From the NCBI GenBank assembly GCA_905234625.1, contig CAJOIC010000004.1:1-64000 (forward strand): a stretch of 64,000 bases of DNA, given 5' to 3'. Below the pieces are notes generated by a model that was not told the DNA's origin, did not search any database, and worked only from the letters and a program-made list of their open reading frames with translations. Source of the stretch: an uncultured Oscillospiraceae bacterium (lineage in GTDB: Bacteria > Bacillota > Clostridia > Oscillospirales > Oscillospiraceae). Positions 1 to 9,819 of the stretch are shown here, piece after piece. Position 1 is the first letter of the stretch, and every line of letters begins with the position of its first letter. A program made the position numbers and the translations under genes.

Positions 1-1
1 C

Positions 2-1042
<1,041 letters not shown>

Positions 1043-1139
1043 TCTCGCACGTACGTAGAGATCAGTGAGGCTTTTTGCGCCCGGTAACGATACCGGGGTA
1101 CAACCTTTGGCTGGCTGCAAAGCCAAGCAATAAATCCAC

Positions 1140-1172
1140 AAGAAGGTCGCCGTTCGGCGGCCTTCTTTCTTT
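1140..1172 (+). terminator. Rho-independent terminator after thiolase
   Basis: AAGAAGGtCGCCG-ttCGGCGgCCTTCTTTCTTT hairpin with T-rich tail. Confidence 0.75.
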
Positions 1173-1230
1173 GACGGCGGAAGTGTTCCGTGGTACAATT
1201 ATACATATTTCCGAGAAAGAGGTGAGCGGT

Positions 1231-1815
1231 ATGCGTCATGGCGGCACAAGACGGCTGGAGACGGACCGGTTGATCCTGCGCCCCTTCCGGGCGGAGGATG
1301 GGGAGGCCATGTTCCGAAACTGGGCCCATGACCCTGAGGTGACGAGATACCTCACCTGGCAGCCCCACGAAAACGCCGAGGCATCCCATGCCATTGCGGC
1401 CATGTGGGAGCGGGAGAGCAGGAAGCCGGAATCCTATCAGTGGGCCATCGTGCCCCGGGGACAGGAGGAGCCCATCGGCAGTCTGTCCGTCGTGCGGATG
1501 GACGAGGCGGTGGACGCGGTGGAATTGGGGTACTGCATCGGCCGTCCCTGGTGGGGCATGGGCTTCACGGCGGAGGCTGTCAAGGCCGTGATCGACTATC
1601 TCATCCGGGAGGTCGGCGCCCATCGGGTGGCGGCGTGCCATGATGTGAACAATCCCCGCTCCGGCCGGGTGATGGAAAAAGCTGGCATGAAAAAGGAAGG
1701 GACCCTGCGGGCGTCTCAGCGCAATAATCAGGGGATCGTCGATGTGACCGTTTACTCCGTCCTGGCGGAGGAGTGGATGAGCGGAGAGCGGGAAAAGAGG
1801 ATGCACGATGCATGA
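1231..1815 (+). CDS. GNAT family N-acetyltransferase (RimJ/RimL-like)
   Basis: ETDRLILRPF...YCIGRPWWGMGFTAEAVKAV...GRVMEKAGMKKEG; ATG at 1231 preceded by AGAGGTGAG SD; upstream part of the ORF is non-coding. Confidence 0.85.
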   Translation: MRHGGTRRLETDRLILRPFRAEDGEAMFRNWAHDPEVTRYLTWQPHENAEASHAIAAMWERESRKPESYQWAIVPRGQEEPIGSLSVVRMDEAVDAVELGYCIGRPWWGMGFTAEAVKAVIDYLIREVGAHRVAACHDVNNPRSGRVMEKAGMKKEGTLRASQRNNQGIVDVTVYSVLAEEWMSGEREKRMHDA

Positions 1816-2308
1816 CGAACTGACACAGGTTGACATAAAAAAGATGCAGGAGGAGATCGACTACCGGGAGCTGGAGCTGCGTCCCAAGCTCATCGAGGAT
1901 GTGCAGACGGCTCGGGCCTTCGGGGATCTCTCCGAGAATTTCGAGTACAAGGCCGCCAAGCAGGCCCAGCGGAAGAATGACAGCCGCGTTCGGTATCTCA
2001 AGCGGATGATCGCCTCCGCGGTGGTCATCGACCCCACCTCGGCGGCGGACGAGGCCGGGCTCTTCGACCGGGTGACCCTGTTCATAGAGGACGAGGGGGA
2101 GGAGGAGACCGTCACCATCGTCACCACCCTGCGGCAGGACCCCCTCAAGGGACGGATCAGCAAGGAATCTCCCGCCGGGCAGGCCATCGTGGGCCATAAG
2201 GCAGGGGACCGGGTGTTCGTGAAGGTCGGGGACGGCGGCTACTGGGCTGAGATCCGAAAGATCGAAAAAGGCGTGGATGACGACACCATGGAGATACGCA
2301 GCTACTAA
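1808..2308 (+). CDS. GreA/GreB-family transcription elongation factor
   Basis: N-terminal coiled coil with DLSENFEYKAAKQAQ and C-terminal SPAGQAIVGHKAGDRV; overlaps the GNAT gene. Confidence 0.88.
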   Translation: MHDELTQVDIKKMQEEIDYRELELRPKLIEDVQTARAFGDLSENFEYKAAKQAQRKNDSRVRYLKRMIASAVVIDPTSAADEAGLFDRVTLFIEDEGEEETVTIVTTLRQDPLKGRISKESPAGQAIVGHKAGDRVFVKVGDGGYWAEIRKIEKGVDDDTMEIRSY

Positions 2309-2311
2309 ACG

Positions 2312-2336
2312 AAAAGCACTGGGAAACCGGTGCTTT
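2312..2336 (+). terminator. Terminator-like hairpin after greA-like gene
   Basis: AAAGCACtGGgaaaCCgGTGCTTT. Confidence 0.6.
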
Positions 2337-2385
2337 CGCTTTGCCTTGGAGCTTTTGGGACGGTCCTGGTTCTGTTTGGAACAGG

Positions 2386-2444
2386 GTGGAACAGGGGACG
2401 GTTCTATGTTCCATTTTGGAACATAGAACCGTCCCCTGTTCCAC
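2386..2444. repeat. Perfect 28-bp inverted repeat with 3-nt loop (REP/BIME-like palindrome), plus a partial third copy at 2446-2464
   Basis: GTGGAACAGGGGACGGTTCTATGTTCCA-TTT-TGGAACATAGAACCGTCCCCTGTTCCAC; then TGGAACCGTCCCCCGTTCCA. Confidence 0.9.
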
Positions 2445-2470
2445 ATGGAACCGTCCCCCGTTCCAAAAGT

Positions 2471-4636
2471 TTACATAATATTATTGGAGATCTCCACCAG
2501 GATCGTGTGCTGGGGATTGCCGTGGGCCAAGGGGGTGGGGGTATGCCCGGTGAGGACGTTGATGTTCCCGCCGTGATCCACGCCGGTTTCATCCAGGGCC
2601 GTCCACGCGCCCTGTGGGAGCGCGATGACGCCGGGAACGACGTCCTCCGTCACGCGGACGGGGACCCGGAGCCGCCCGCGGTCATTGAAGACCTCGACGG
2701 TGTCGCCGTCGGCAATACCGCGTGCAGCGGCGTCGGAGGGATGCATCCAAAGAAGCTGGGGGAAACGCTCCCGCAGCGCCGGGGTGTTCCCGCCCACGGT
2801 GTGGGTCCGGGCCATGGTATGCCAGCCCACCAGCTGCAGCGGATAGGTCTTGCTGCCGCCAAAACCCTCCGCCGCCGGGACATACACGGGCAGCGCCGGG
2901 ATCTTCGGATCGTTCCGCGCCGCCAGCGCCGGGGAGAGCAACTCGATCTTCCCGGAGGGGGTGGGAAACGGCGCGCCGTACATGATCTGGGCTTCGAAGG
3001 CGATCTTTTTTACCGGCGTTTTATAACGGTATGTCCCCATGGTGCGGAATTCCACGAAGGGCGGCAGCTCCGGTGCGCGCAGCCGCAGGCTGTCATAGAT
3101 GTCCTCCAGCCAGTCCGTCGCGGTAGGATGTCCGTCAGTAAAGGCGTCGTACAGCCCCAGCCGCCTGGCGACGTCCGCCAGCCAGTCATACTCAAAGCGG
3201 CTCTCCCCCAGGGGTTCGATGAGCTTCGGGGAGAAGCCGATGAGATCCCCCTGGGTCCAGGGCGTCGTCATATTGTCCTGTTCGAACATGGAGGTCCCGG
3301 GCAGGAGCAGATCGGCGTATTTCGCGCTGGCGGTCATAAAGAGATCGGAGCAGACGATGTACTCGCACAGACTCTCGTCCCGCAGGATGGCGGCGGTGCG
3401 GTTCAGGTCCCCGTGCTGGTTCATGAGCTGGTTACCGGCGAGGTTCAAGAGCATTTTGACGCCGGTATCCAGCCGCTCCGCGCCCACGAGCCCATCCTTC
3501 TCCGTCAGCTCCGGACCCCGGAGGATGGCTTCGGTCCAAAGGAAGGAGGGGATCTCCGCCCCCACGGGGTTCGGCAGGGAGGGCATGGACGGCATGGGAT
3601 GGGTCCTGCACCAGCCGACACCCCCGGCCCAGCCGCCGCGAACGCCCACATTCCCGGTGAGACACGCAAGGGCGCAGACGCCCCGGGTGAACTGCTCGCC
3701 GTTTTCGTGGCGCTGTCCGCCGTACCCTGGCAGCAGCGCGGCGGGCCTGGCGGCGGCGTAGTCGACGGCAAGGGCTCGGATGGTATCGGCGGGAACGCCG
3801 GTGACCGCCTCCGCCCAGGCGGGGGTCTTGGGCACGCCGTCCGCTTCGCCGGTGAGGTACGAAAACCACTCCCGCCAGCCATAAACATACCGGTGCAGAA
3901 ACGGCAGGTCGTACAGGCCCTCCGTCACGATCACATACGCCATGGCGTCCAGCATGGCGCCGTCCGAGGCGGGGCGGATGCCGATCCACTCTGCGTTTAA
4001 GCTGCGGCAGGTGGCGTTTTTCCTCGGGTCCACCACTATGATCCGCGCGCCGCTCTCCTTCGCCTTCCGGAGCCAGTACATGAGATCGTCGAACACCGTC
4101 TCCGCCGGGTTGTGGCCCCAGAGGACGATGAGCTTCGAGGCGGTCAGGGTGCTGAAGCTGCTGCCGGACATGGCCGTGCCGTAAACATAGGGGGTGGCGC
4201 AGGCGGCGCAGGCGGTGGAGTAGTCGTTGTAGTACCCCAGGTGCCCGCCGTCCAGCCGCAGGAGGCGTTTGGCAAGCCCCGTGCCGGATAGAACGCCGCT
4301 CTCGCCCCAGGCATAGTTTACATAACGCGACTGCGGACCGTATTTGTCCCGGATGCGGACCCAGTTCTCGCACAGCTCGTCCAAAGCCTGATCCCAGGAG
4401 ATGGGGACGAACTTCCCCTCGCCCCGGAGGCCGACGCGCTTTAACGGCGTCAGCAGACGGCGGTCGTTCAGGAAGGTATCTGCATAGTGAAGACCCCGGA
4501 CGCAGGGTCTGCGCCCGGGTTCGGGATCATCGGGGTCGGCGGAGAGACGGGTGATGCGTCCGTCCTCCATATGCACCCGCAGACGGCAGCAGCCGCCGCA
4601 GTTGTTCCGGCCGGTTGTCAAAAAGATCTGTTCCAT
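2471..4636 (-). CDS. Molybdopterin-dependent oxidoreductase (DMSO reductase family)
   Basis: N-terminal Cys cluster CGGCC...CVRG, WGHNPAET, DxxMTASAKYADLLLPGTSMFEQ, C-terminal molybdopterin-dinucleotide-binding segment. Confidence 0.9.
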   Translation of the reverse strand: MEQIFLTTGRNNCGGCCRLRVHMEDGRITRLSADPDDPEPGRRPCVRGLHYADTFLNDRRLLTPLKRVGLRGEGKFVPISWDQALDELCENWVRIRDKYGPQSRYVNYAWGESGVLSGTGLAKRLLRLDGGHLGYYNDYSTACAACATPYVYGTAMSGSSFSTLTASKLIVLWGHNPAETVFDDLMYWLRKAKESGARIIVVDPRKNATCRSLNAEWIGIRPASDGAMLDAMAYVIVTEGLYDLPFLHRYVYGWREWFSYLTGEADGVPKTPAWAEAVTGVPADTIRALAVDYAAARPAALLPGYGGQRHENGEQFTRGVCALACLTGNVGVRGGWAGGVGWCRTHPMPSMPSLPNPVGAEIPSFLWTEAILRGPELTEKDGLVGAERLDTGVKMLLNLAGNQLMNQHGDLNRTAAILRDESLCEYIVCSDLFMTASAKYADLLLPGTSMFEQDNMTTPWTQGDLIGFSPKLIEPLGESRFEYDWLADVARRLGLYDAFTDGHPTATDWLEDIYDSLRLRAPELPPFVEFRTMGTYRYKTPVKKIAFEAQIMYGAPFPTPSGKIELLSPALAARNDPKIPALPVYVPAAEGFGGSKTYPLQLVGWHTMARTHTVGGNTPALRERFPQLLWMHPSDAAARGIADGDTVEVFNDRGRLRVPVRVTEDVVPGVIALPQGAWTALDETGVDHGGNINVLTGHTPTPLAHGNPQHTILVEISNNIM

Positions 4637-4675
4637 AGCTGGCAGAGGAGATGTCTGAATAGGTTTACATAAAAA

Positions 4676-5560
4676 TTATAATCCCCGGTAGATATCCGGG
4701 CGCAGGACGGAGGGGTCCTCCTTCCGGATGATCTCGTCCAGCTCCGAGACGACCCTGTCCCGATCCTCCTTGAGGGTGCACTTGATGGGGAGGTAGTTGG
4801 AGGCGTGGTTCGAGGTATAGTGCAGGCCGGAAAGCTCGATCTGCCGCACCAGCTCCCGGGTCTCCAGCAGGGTCTCGAAGGGTGTCTGCAGCGTCAGCTC
4901 GCCCCGCTCCACCTCGTCGTAGAGGGGGGTGCCCTCGATGGCCATGAGGGTCATGGAGCTGAGGTGCTTCGGCTTCATGGCGTTTATCATCTGCGCGGTG
5001 AGAGCGGCGTTTCGCTCCAGGGCGTCTCTGCCGCCGCCTTCCAGGCCGGTGATGATGATGGCCCAGAGGTCGAAGCCCGCCGCCACCAGACGCTGTCCGG
5101 CTTCCAGCATCCCGTCCGCGCCCACGCCCTTGTGGACATGCTTCAAAAGGGCGTCGTCTCCGGTCTCCACGCCGAGATAGGCCCGGTTCAGGCCCGCGTC
5201 CCGGATGGCCTTCAGCTCCTCCGGAGACTTGCGCAGGGTGGACAGGGGCCCGGCATAGGTGGTGACCCGCCGCAGCCGGGGAAAGGCCTTATACAGCGCC
5301 TTCAGTACCGCCAGGATATAATCCATCGGCAGGTTGATGGCGTCTCCGTCGCACAGGAACACGGTCTCGGTGTTCTTGTACCAGGTGCCCTCCGCCATGC
5401 GGATGTCCTCCAGCACGTCCTCCAGGGGGCGGACATGGTAGCGCTTCGACTTGTACATGGAGCAGAAGGTGCAGGTGTTGTTGGAGCAGCCGACGGTGCA
5501 TTGCAGCAGATAGCTCTTCCATTCCCCTGGCGGACGGTAGATATCGCCTTCGTAACGCAT
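4676..5560 (-). CDS. Radical SAM protein
   Basis: CSNNTCTFCSMY (CxxxxCxxC-type cluster), YLGVETGDD, start MRYEGDIYRPPGEW at 5560 with upstream SD. Confidence 0.9.
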   Translation of the reverse strand: MRYEGDIYRPPGEWKSYLLQCTVGCSNNTCTFCSMYKSKRYHVRPLEDVLEDIRMAEGTWYKNTETVFLCDGDAINLPMDYILAVLKALYKAFPRLRRVTTYAGPLSTLRKSPEELKAIRDAGLNRAYLGVETGDDALLKHVHKGVGADGMLEAGQRLVAAGFDLWAIIITGLEGGGRDALERNAALTAQMINAMKPKHLSSMTLMAIEGTPLYDEVERGELTLQTPFETLLETRELVRQIELSGLHYTSNHASNYLPIKCTLKEDRDRVVSELDEIIRKEDPSVLRPDIYRGL

Positions 5561-5612
5561 GGTATTTTCCTCCTTGCAATGGGGTATGCTACACCCAAAG
5601 GGGTGATCGTTT

Positions 5613-5960
5613 ATGACGACGCAATTAACGGCGGTCTTTGACGACCGGGACGGAGCGGATCTCGCTCTGATGCGGCTGCGCCGCAACGGGATCGACTACT
5701 CGGTGGCGGAGCTGCGGGCGCCGGATCGGAAGGTCCGGAACGAGATGCCGCTGCTGAACATGAGCTCCAGCTACGGCCTTTCCATGGCGGCGGACGGGGT
5801 GTCCCCCGGGGCGATGTATTCCGCCGTGCTGGGGTCCCGGGCGGTGACCCAGCGGTCCGCCGCCGGGGCGGGACAGGCCCGGCTGACGCTGAACATCCGC
5901 ACGGACCAGGTCCTCCGGGCACGGGAGATCATCGCGACGGTCAAGGGGCGGGTGCTGTGA
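5613..5960 (+). CDS. Hypothetical protein (115 aa)
   Basis: Intact ORF with SD (aaaggggtg), no strong family motif. Confidence 0.65.
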   Translation: MTTQLTAVFDDRDGADLALMRLRRNGIDYSVAELRAPDRKVRNEMPLLNMSSSYGLSMAADGVSPGAMYSAVLGSRAVTQRSAAGAGQARLTLNIRTDQVLRAREIIATVKGRVL

Positions 5961-6298
5961 GGCGTAGCCGGCCCCGACCTGCGGAGAAAGCTAAATCCGA
6001 TGCCGTGGAGGGAAAGAGTGTGTCGAGCGAACATCCAAAAAAGTTCGCGGGATATACTCTTCACCGACAGCGGCTCGTGTGTAAGGAAAATCCAGGCCGG
6101 GCCGAGGTTAGCTTGGAAGACGGCCTGACCTCCCGTAGGTATGCCTCGCAAACTGGGCACCCACCCTCGGCTTCGCCTCGGGAGCCCAAGGTTTGCCGCG
6201 GCACACCTCCGGTCAGCAGGCTCGCGGGAAGACGGTACCGTCGGCCCGCCAGGGGCTGACGGAGAAACCCCGGATCGATGCCGCGCTGGAATGGGGCG
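5961..6298. other. Structured intergenic region, candidate ncRNA next to rarA (family and strand unknown)
   Basis: No convincing ORF; multiple nested inverted repeats, e.g. GCAAACTGGGC...GCCCAAGGTTTGC inside GACCTCCCGTAGGTATGCC...GGCACACCTCCGGTC; AGAGT..GCGAAC-N10-GTTCGC..ACTCT. Confidence 0.4.
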
Positions 6299-7603
6299 TT
6301 ACTTATCCTGCCCTTTTACCAGGTCCCAATACTTTTTTGCGGCCTGCTCGGTCTTGTTCTCGCCGAATTCGTAGTATTTCGCGTCCTTGAGGGTATCGGG
6401 CAGGTACTGCTGCCGGACCCAGTGGCCGGGGTAATCGTGGGGGTAGAGGTAGCCCTGCTCTTGCTCGAAGCCCGTGCCGTCGGCGTGGACGTTCTGAAGC
6501 TGGCGGGGAATGGGACCGGCCTTCCCGGCCCGGATGTCCGCCATGGCTGCCGCGATTCCCATATACCCGGAATTGGATTTGGGACAGGTGGCCAGGAAGA
6601 CCACGGCCTCCGCCAGGGGCAGACGCGCCTCCGGCAGACCCAGCTGGAGCGCGGAATCCACGCAGGCCTTGACGATGGGGACGGCCAGAGGATAGGCGAG
6701 ACCTATATCCTCGCTGGCGGAGCACAGAATGCGGCGGCAGGCGCCGAGAAGGTCCCCCGTCTCCAGGAACCGGGCGAGATAGTGCAGGGCCGCGTCCGGA
6801 TCGGAGCCGCGCATGGATTTCATGAGGGCGGAGAGGATATCGTAATGCTGGTCGCCGTCCCGGTCATAGTGCATGGAGCTTCGCTGCGTGACGGCCTTGG
6901 CGTCCGCCATGGTGAAGCGCAGTGCGCCGTCCGGCCCGGGGAGGGCCGTGGTATAAAGCAGCTCCACGGTGTTGATGCTCTTGCGGGCGTCTCCGCCGCA
7001 GGCGGAGGCGATATAGTCGAGGACGCCCTCCTCCATGTCGACGGCTGTGCCGTTTTTCTCCTGAAGCAGACGCAGGACCCGCTCCTGCGCCTTTTTCACG
7101 TCCGCAGGGGAGAGGGACTTGAACTCAAACACCGTGCTCCGGCTGAGGATGGCGTTGAACACGCAGAAATAGGGGTTTTCCGTCGTGGAGGCGATGAGGG
7201 TGATCTTGCCGTTTTCGATGAAGTCCAGGAGGGACTGCTGCTGCTTTTTGTTGAAGTACTGGATCTCGTCCAGGTACAGCAGCACACCGTCCGGCGCGAG
7301 GAAGGTGTCCAGCTCGTCGATGATGGCCTTGATATCCGCGATGCCGGCGGTGGTGGCGTTCAGACGGCGCAGAGGACGGTTCGAGGCCTGGGCGATGATG
7401 CGGGCGACGGTGGTCTTTCCCGTGCCGGAGGGACCGTAAAAGATCATGTTCGGGATGCGGCCGCTCTCCGCGATACGGCGCAGCATGCCATCCGGCCCCA
7501 GGATATGCTCCTGCCCGACCACATCGTCCAGCGCCTGGGGCCGCAGCTCGTCCGCCAGCGGACGGTAGGCCGTATCGGATTTTGATTCGTTGATAAATTC
7601 CAT
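6299..7603 (-). CDS. rarA: Replication-associated recombination protein A (RarA/MgsA AAA+ ATPase)
   Basis: LADELRPQALDDVVGQEHILG, Walker A GPSGTGKTT, LYLDEIQYFNKKQQQSLL, ATTENPYF. Confidence 0.95.
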   Translation of the reverse strand: MEFINESKSDTAYRPLADELRPQALDDVVGQEHILGPDGMLRRIAESGRIPNMIFYGPSGTGKTTVARIIAQASNRPLRRLNATTAGIADIKAIIDELDTFLAPDGVLLYLDEIQYFNKKQQQSLLDFIENGKITLIASTTENPYFCVFNAILSRSTVFEFKSLSPADVKKAQERVLRLLQEKNGTAVDMEEGVLDYIASACGGDARKSINTVELLYTTALPGPDGALRFTMADAKAVTQRSSMHYDRDGDQHYDILSALMKSMRGSDPDAALHYLARFLETGDLLGACRRILCSASEDIGLAYPLAVPIVKACVDSALQLGLPEARLPLAEAVVFLATCPKSNSGYMGIAAAMADIRAGKAGPIPRQLQNVHADGTGFEQEQGYLYPHDYPGHWVRQQYLPDTLKDAKYYEFGENKTEQAAKKYWDLVKGQDK

Positions 7604-7700
7604 AGTGATTAAATTATATCGAACCCCCTTGGATTTTTCAATACGGCGTGTTAAGATTTAACAGATATGAGGAAAACGATCGGAAAGAGAGAACACCGTA

Positions 7701-8354
7701 ATGAGAACGCCGGAACAGGTACAAGCGATCATCGAAGGGTTGGAGCGCGAATATCCCCTGGCGGAGTGCACCCTGAACTACGACGAGGCGTGGCAGCTGC
7801 TCGTATCGGTGCGGCTGGCCGCCCAGTGCACGGACGAGCGGGTGAACCAGGTGGTCCCCGCCCTGTTCGAGCGATACCCGAACGCCGAGGCTATGGCGAA
7901 GGCCGCGCCGGAGGATATCGAGCCCTACATCCACTCCTGCGGCTTTTTCCGGGGCAAGGCCCGGGATATCGTGGGCGCGGCGCGGATGCTGACGGACGAA
8001 TTTGACGGCAGGGTCCCGGACAATATGGACGACCTTTTGCGCCTGCCCGGCGTGGGCCGGAAGAGCGCGAACCTCATCCTGGGGGACGTGTACGGTATCC
8101 CCGGCAGCGTGGTGGTGGACACCCACTGCATCCGGCTGTCAAACCGCATGGGCCTCGTGGACGATATGAAGGACCCGCCCAAGATCGAAACGGCGCTGCG
8201 GGCTGTCCTCCCGCCGGAGAAGTCCAACGACTTCTGCCATCGGCTGGTGCTCCACGGCCGTGCCGTGTGCACCGCCCGGGCGCCGAAATGCGAGGCCTGC
8301 TGCGTGAAGGATGTATGCCGGCAATACGAAAAAGAGCACAAGGAGTTTACATAA
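7701..8354 (+). CDS. nth: Endonuclease III
   Basis: LLRLPGVGRKSANLIL (HhH), VDTHCIRLSNRMGL, C-terminal 4Fe-4S CTARAPKCEACCVKDVC. Confidence 0.95.
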   Translation: MRTPEQVQAIIEGLEREYPLAECTLNYDEAWQLLVSVRLAAQCTDERVNQVVPALFERYPNAEAMAKAAPEDIEPYIHSCGFFRGKARDIVGAARMLTDEFDGRVPDNMDDLLRLPGVGRKSANLILGDVYGIPGSVVVDTHCIRLSNRMGLVDDMKDPPKIETALRAVLPPEKSNDFCHRLVLHGRAVCTARAPKCEACCVKDVCRQYEKEHKEFT

Positions 8355-8355
8355 T

Positions 8356-9105
8356 ATGTTTTTGACATTTGAAGGCATAGAGAACGTCCGGGACCTGGGC
8401 GGGCTCCTCCGGGTGGACGGCGCGAAGACGAAGAGCGGCGTCCTGCTGCGGGCGGGACGGCTGGAACACGCCACGGACGGCGATATCCGGCGGCTGGCGG
8501 ACATGGGCCTTGCCGCCGTCATCGACTTCCGGGACCCCGGCGAGCTGCTGCGGGCACCGGACAGGGAGGTGCCGGGGGCGGCCTTCCATCATCTGCCCGC
8601 CCTGCCGGATCTTTCGAAAAATTTCAAGCCCGTGGACGACGACAGCTACACCGCGGAGGAGGTCCGCCGGGATTTCCGGCGCATCTACGGTTATCTGGCT
8701 CAGTCCGTGGAGGCCCAGGAGGCCTACGCGGCTTTTTTCCGGGTGCTGCTGGCCTCGGAGGGGAAGCCGGTCCTCTGGCACTGCACCCAGGGCAAGGACC
8801 GCACCGGCGTGGCTGCGCTGCTGCTGCTCACGGCCCTGGGCATCGATGAGGAGACGATCCTGCGGGATTACCTCTTGACCAACGAATTCACGGGCCCCAT
8901 CCTCCAAAGCTTCGAGAGGATGGAGGAGCCCCCCTTCCCCAAGGATATGGCCAGGGAGGTCTTCCTGGTGTTCGAGGAGAACCTGAAGTTTTATGTAAAC
9001 TGCCTGGAGCTGGAATACGGCTCTGTGACGAATTATCTGGAGCTGGCGCTGGGAGTCGGTCCGGAGGAGATCGAGACGCTGGAGAAGTACTACCTGGAGT
9101 GGTGA
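8356..9105 (+). CDS. Tyrosine-protein phosphatase (DSP/Y_phosphatase3-like)
   Basis: VRDLGG...WHCTQGKDRTGVAALLLL P-loop (CX5R). Confidence 0.9.
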   Translation: MFLTFEGIENVRDLGGLLRVDGAKTKSGVLLRAGRLEHATDGDIRRLADMGLAAVIDFRDPGELLRAPDREVPGAAFHHLPALPDLSKNFKPVDDDSYTAEEVRRDFRRIYGYLAQSVEAQEAYAAFFRVLLASEGKPVLWHCTQGKDRTGVAALLLLTALGIDEETILRDYLLTNEFTGPILQSFERMEEPPFPKDMAREVFLVFEENLKFYVNCLELEYGSVTNYLELALGVGPEEIETLEKYYLEW

Positions 9106-9108
9106 GGG

Positions 9109-9819
9109 ATGGCGAACGGCGCAAAAAAAGACATCCTGCGCACGGACAGGATGCAGATGGAATATTTTACCTTCGGGACTGGGGAGAGGCCTCTGGTCAT
9201 CCTGCCGGGGGTCAGCGTGAAGAGCGTCATGGACGCGGCGGACGCCGTGGCGGAGGCCATGGCGAGCCTGGGGCTTCGGGCGGCGGACGTCTTCGGGGCG
9301 TCCCTGGGAGGCATGATCGCCCTGCGTCTCGCGCTGGAGCATCCGGCGCTTGTCCGGGACATGGTGCTGGGCTCCACTATGGCAAGATCCAACGAGACGG
9401 CCCGGACCGTGGCCGGGGGCTGGGTCCGGCTGGCGGAGGCGGGGGACGTCCCGGCGCTGAACCGGGCCATGGCCGAAAAAATGTGCCCGGAGCGTGTCCG
9501 GGCGGAGTATGAGGCGTTTTTGACGGGTCTCCATGAAAACGTCACGGAGGCGGAGCTGGAACGGTTCGCCCGCCAGACCCGGGCGGGGGTGGGCTTCGAC
9601 GTGTATGACCGCCTGCCGGAGATCCGCTGTCCGGTGCTGGTGCTGGGGGCGGAAAACGACAGGGTCTCCACCCCGGCGGCCTCCCGCGAGATCGCCGAAA
9701 GGCTCGGCTGCGAGCTGTATCTCTATGAGGGGGATTACAGCCACGGGGTCTATGACGAGGCGCCGGATTACCGGGAGCGGATGCTCGCCTTCTTCCTGGC
9801 GGCGGACGCTCAGCGGTAG
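9109..9819 (+). CDS. Alpha/beta hydrolase
   Basis: LVILPGVS, GASLGGMIA nucleophile elbow, GDYSHGVYDEAP His motif. Confidence 0.85.
   Translation: MANGAKKDILRTDRMQMEYFTFGTGERPLVILPGVSVKSVMDAADAVAEAMASLGLRAADVFGASLGGMIALRLALEHPALVRDMVLGSTMARSNETARTVAGGWVRLAEAGDVPALNRAMAEKMCPERVRAEYEAFLTGLHENVTEAELERFARQTRAGVGFDVYDRLPEIRCPVLVLGAENDRVSTPAASREIAERLGCELYLYEGDYSHGVYDEAPDYRERMLAFFLAADAQR

Noticed and set aside
2330-4000. 556-aa plus-strand ORF beginning in the palindromic repeat
   Set aside because: Antisense to the molybdopterin oxidoreductase; the start lies in the REP-like element.
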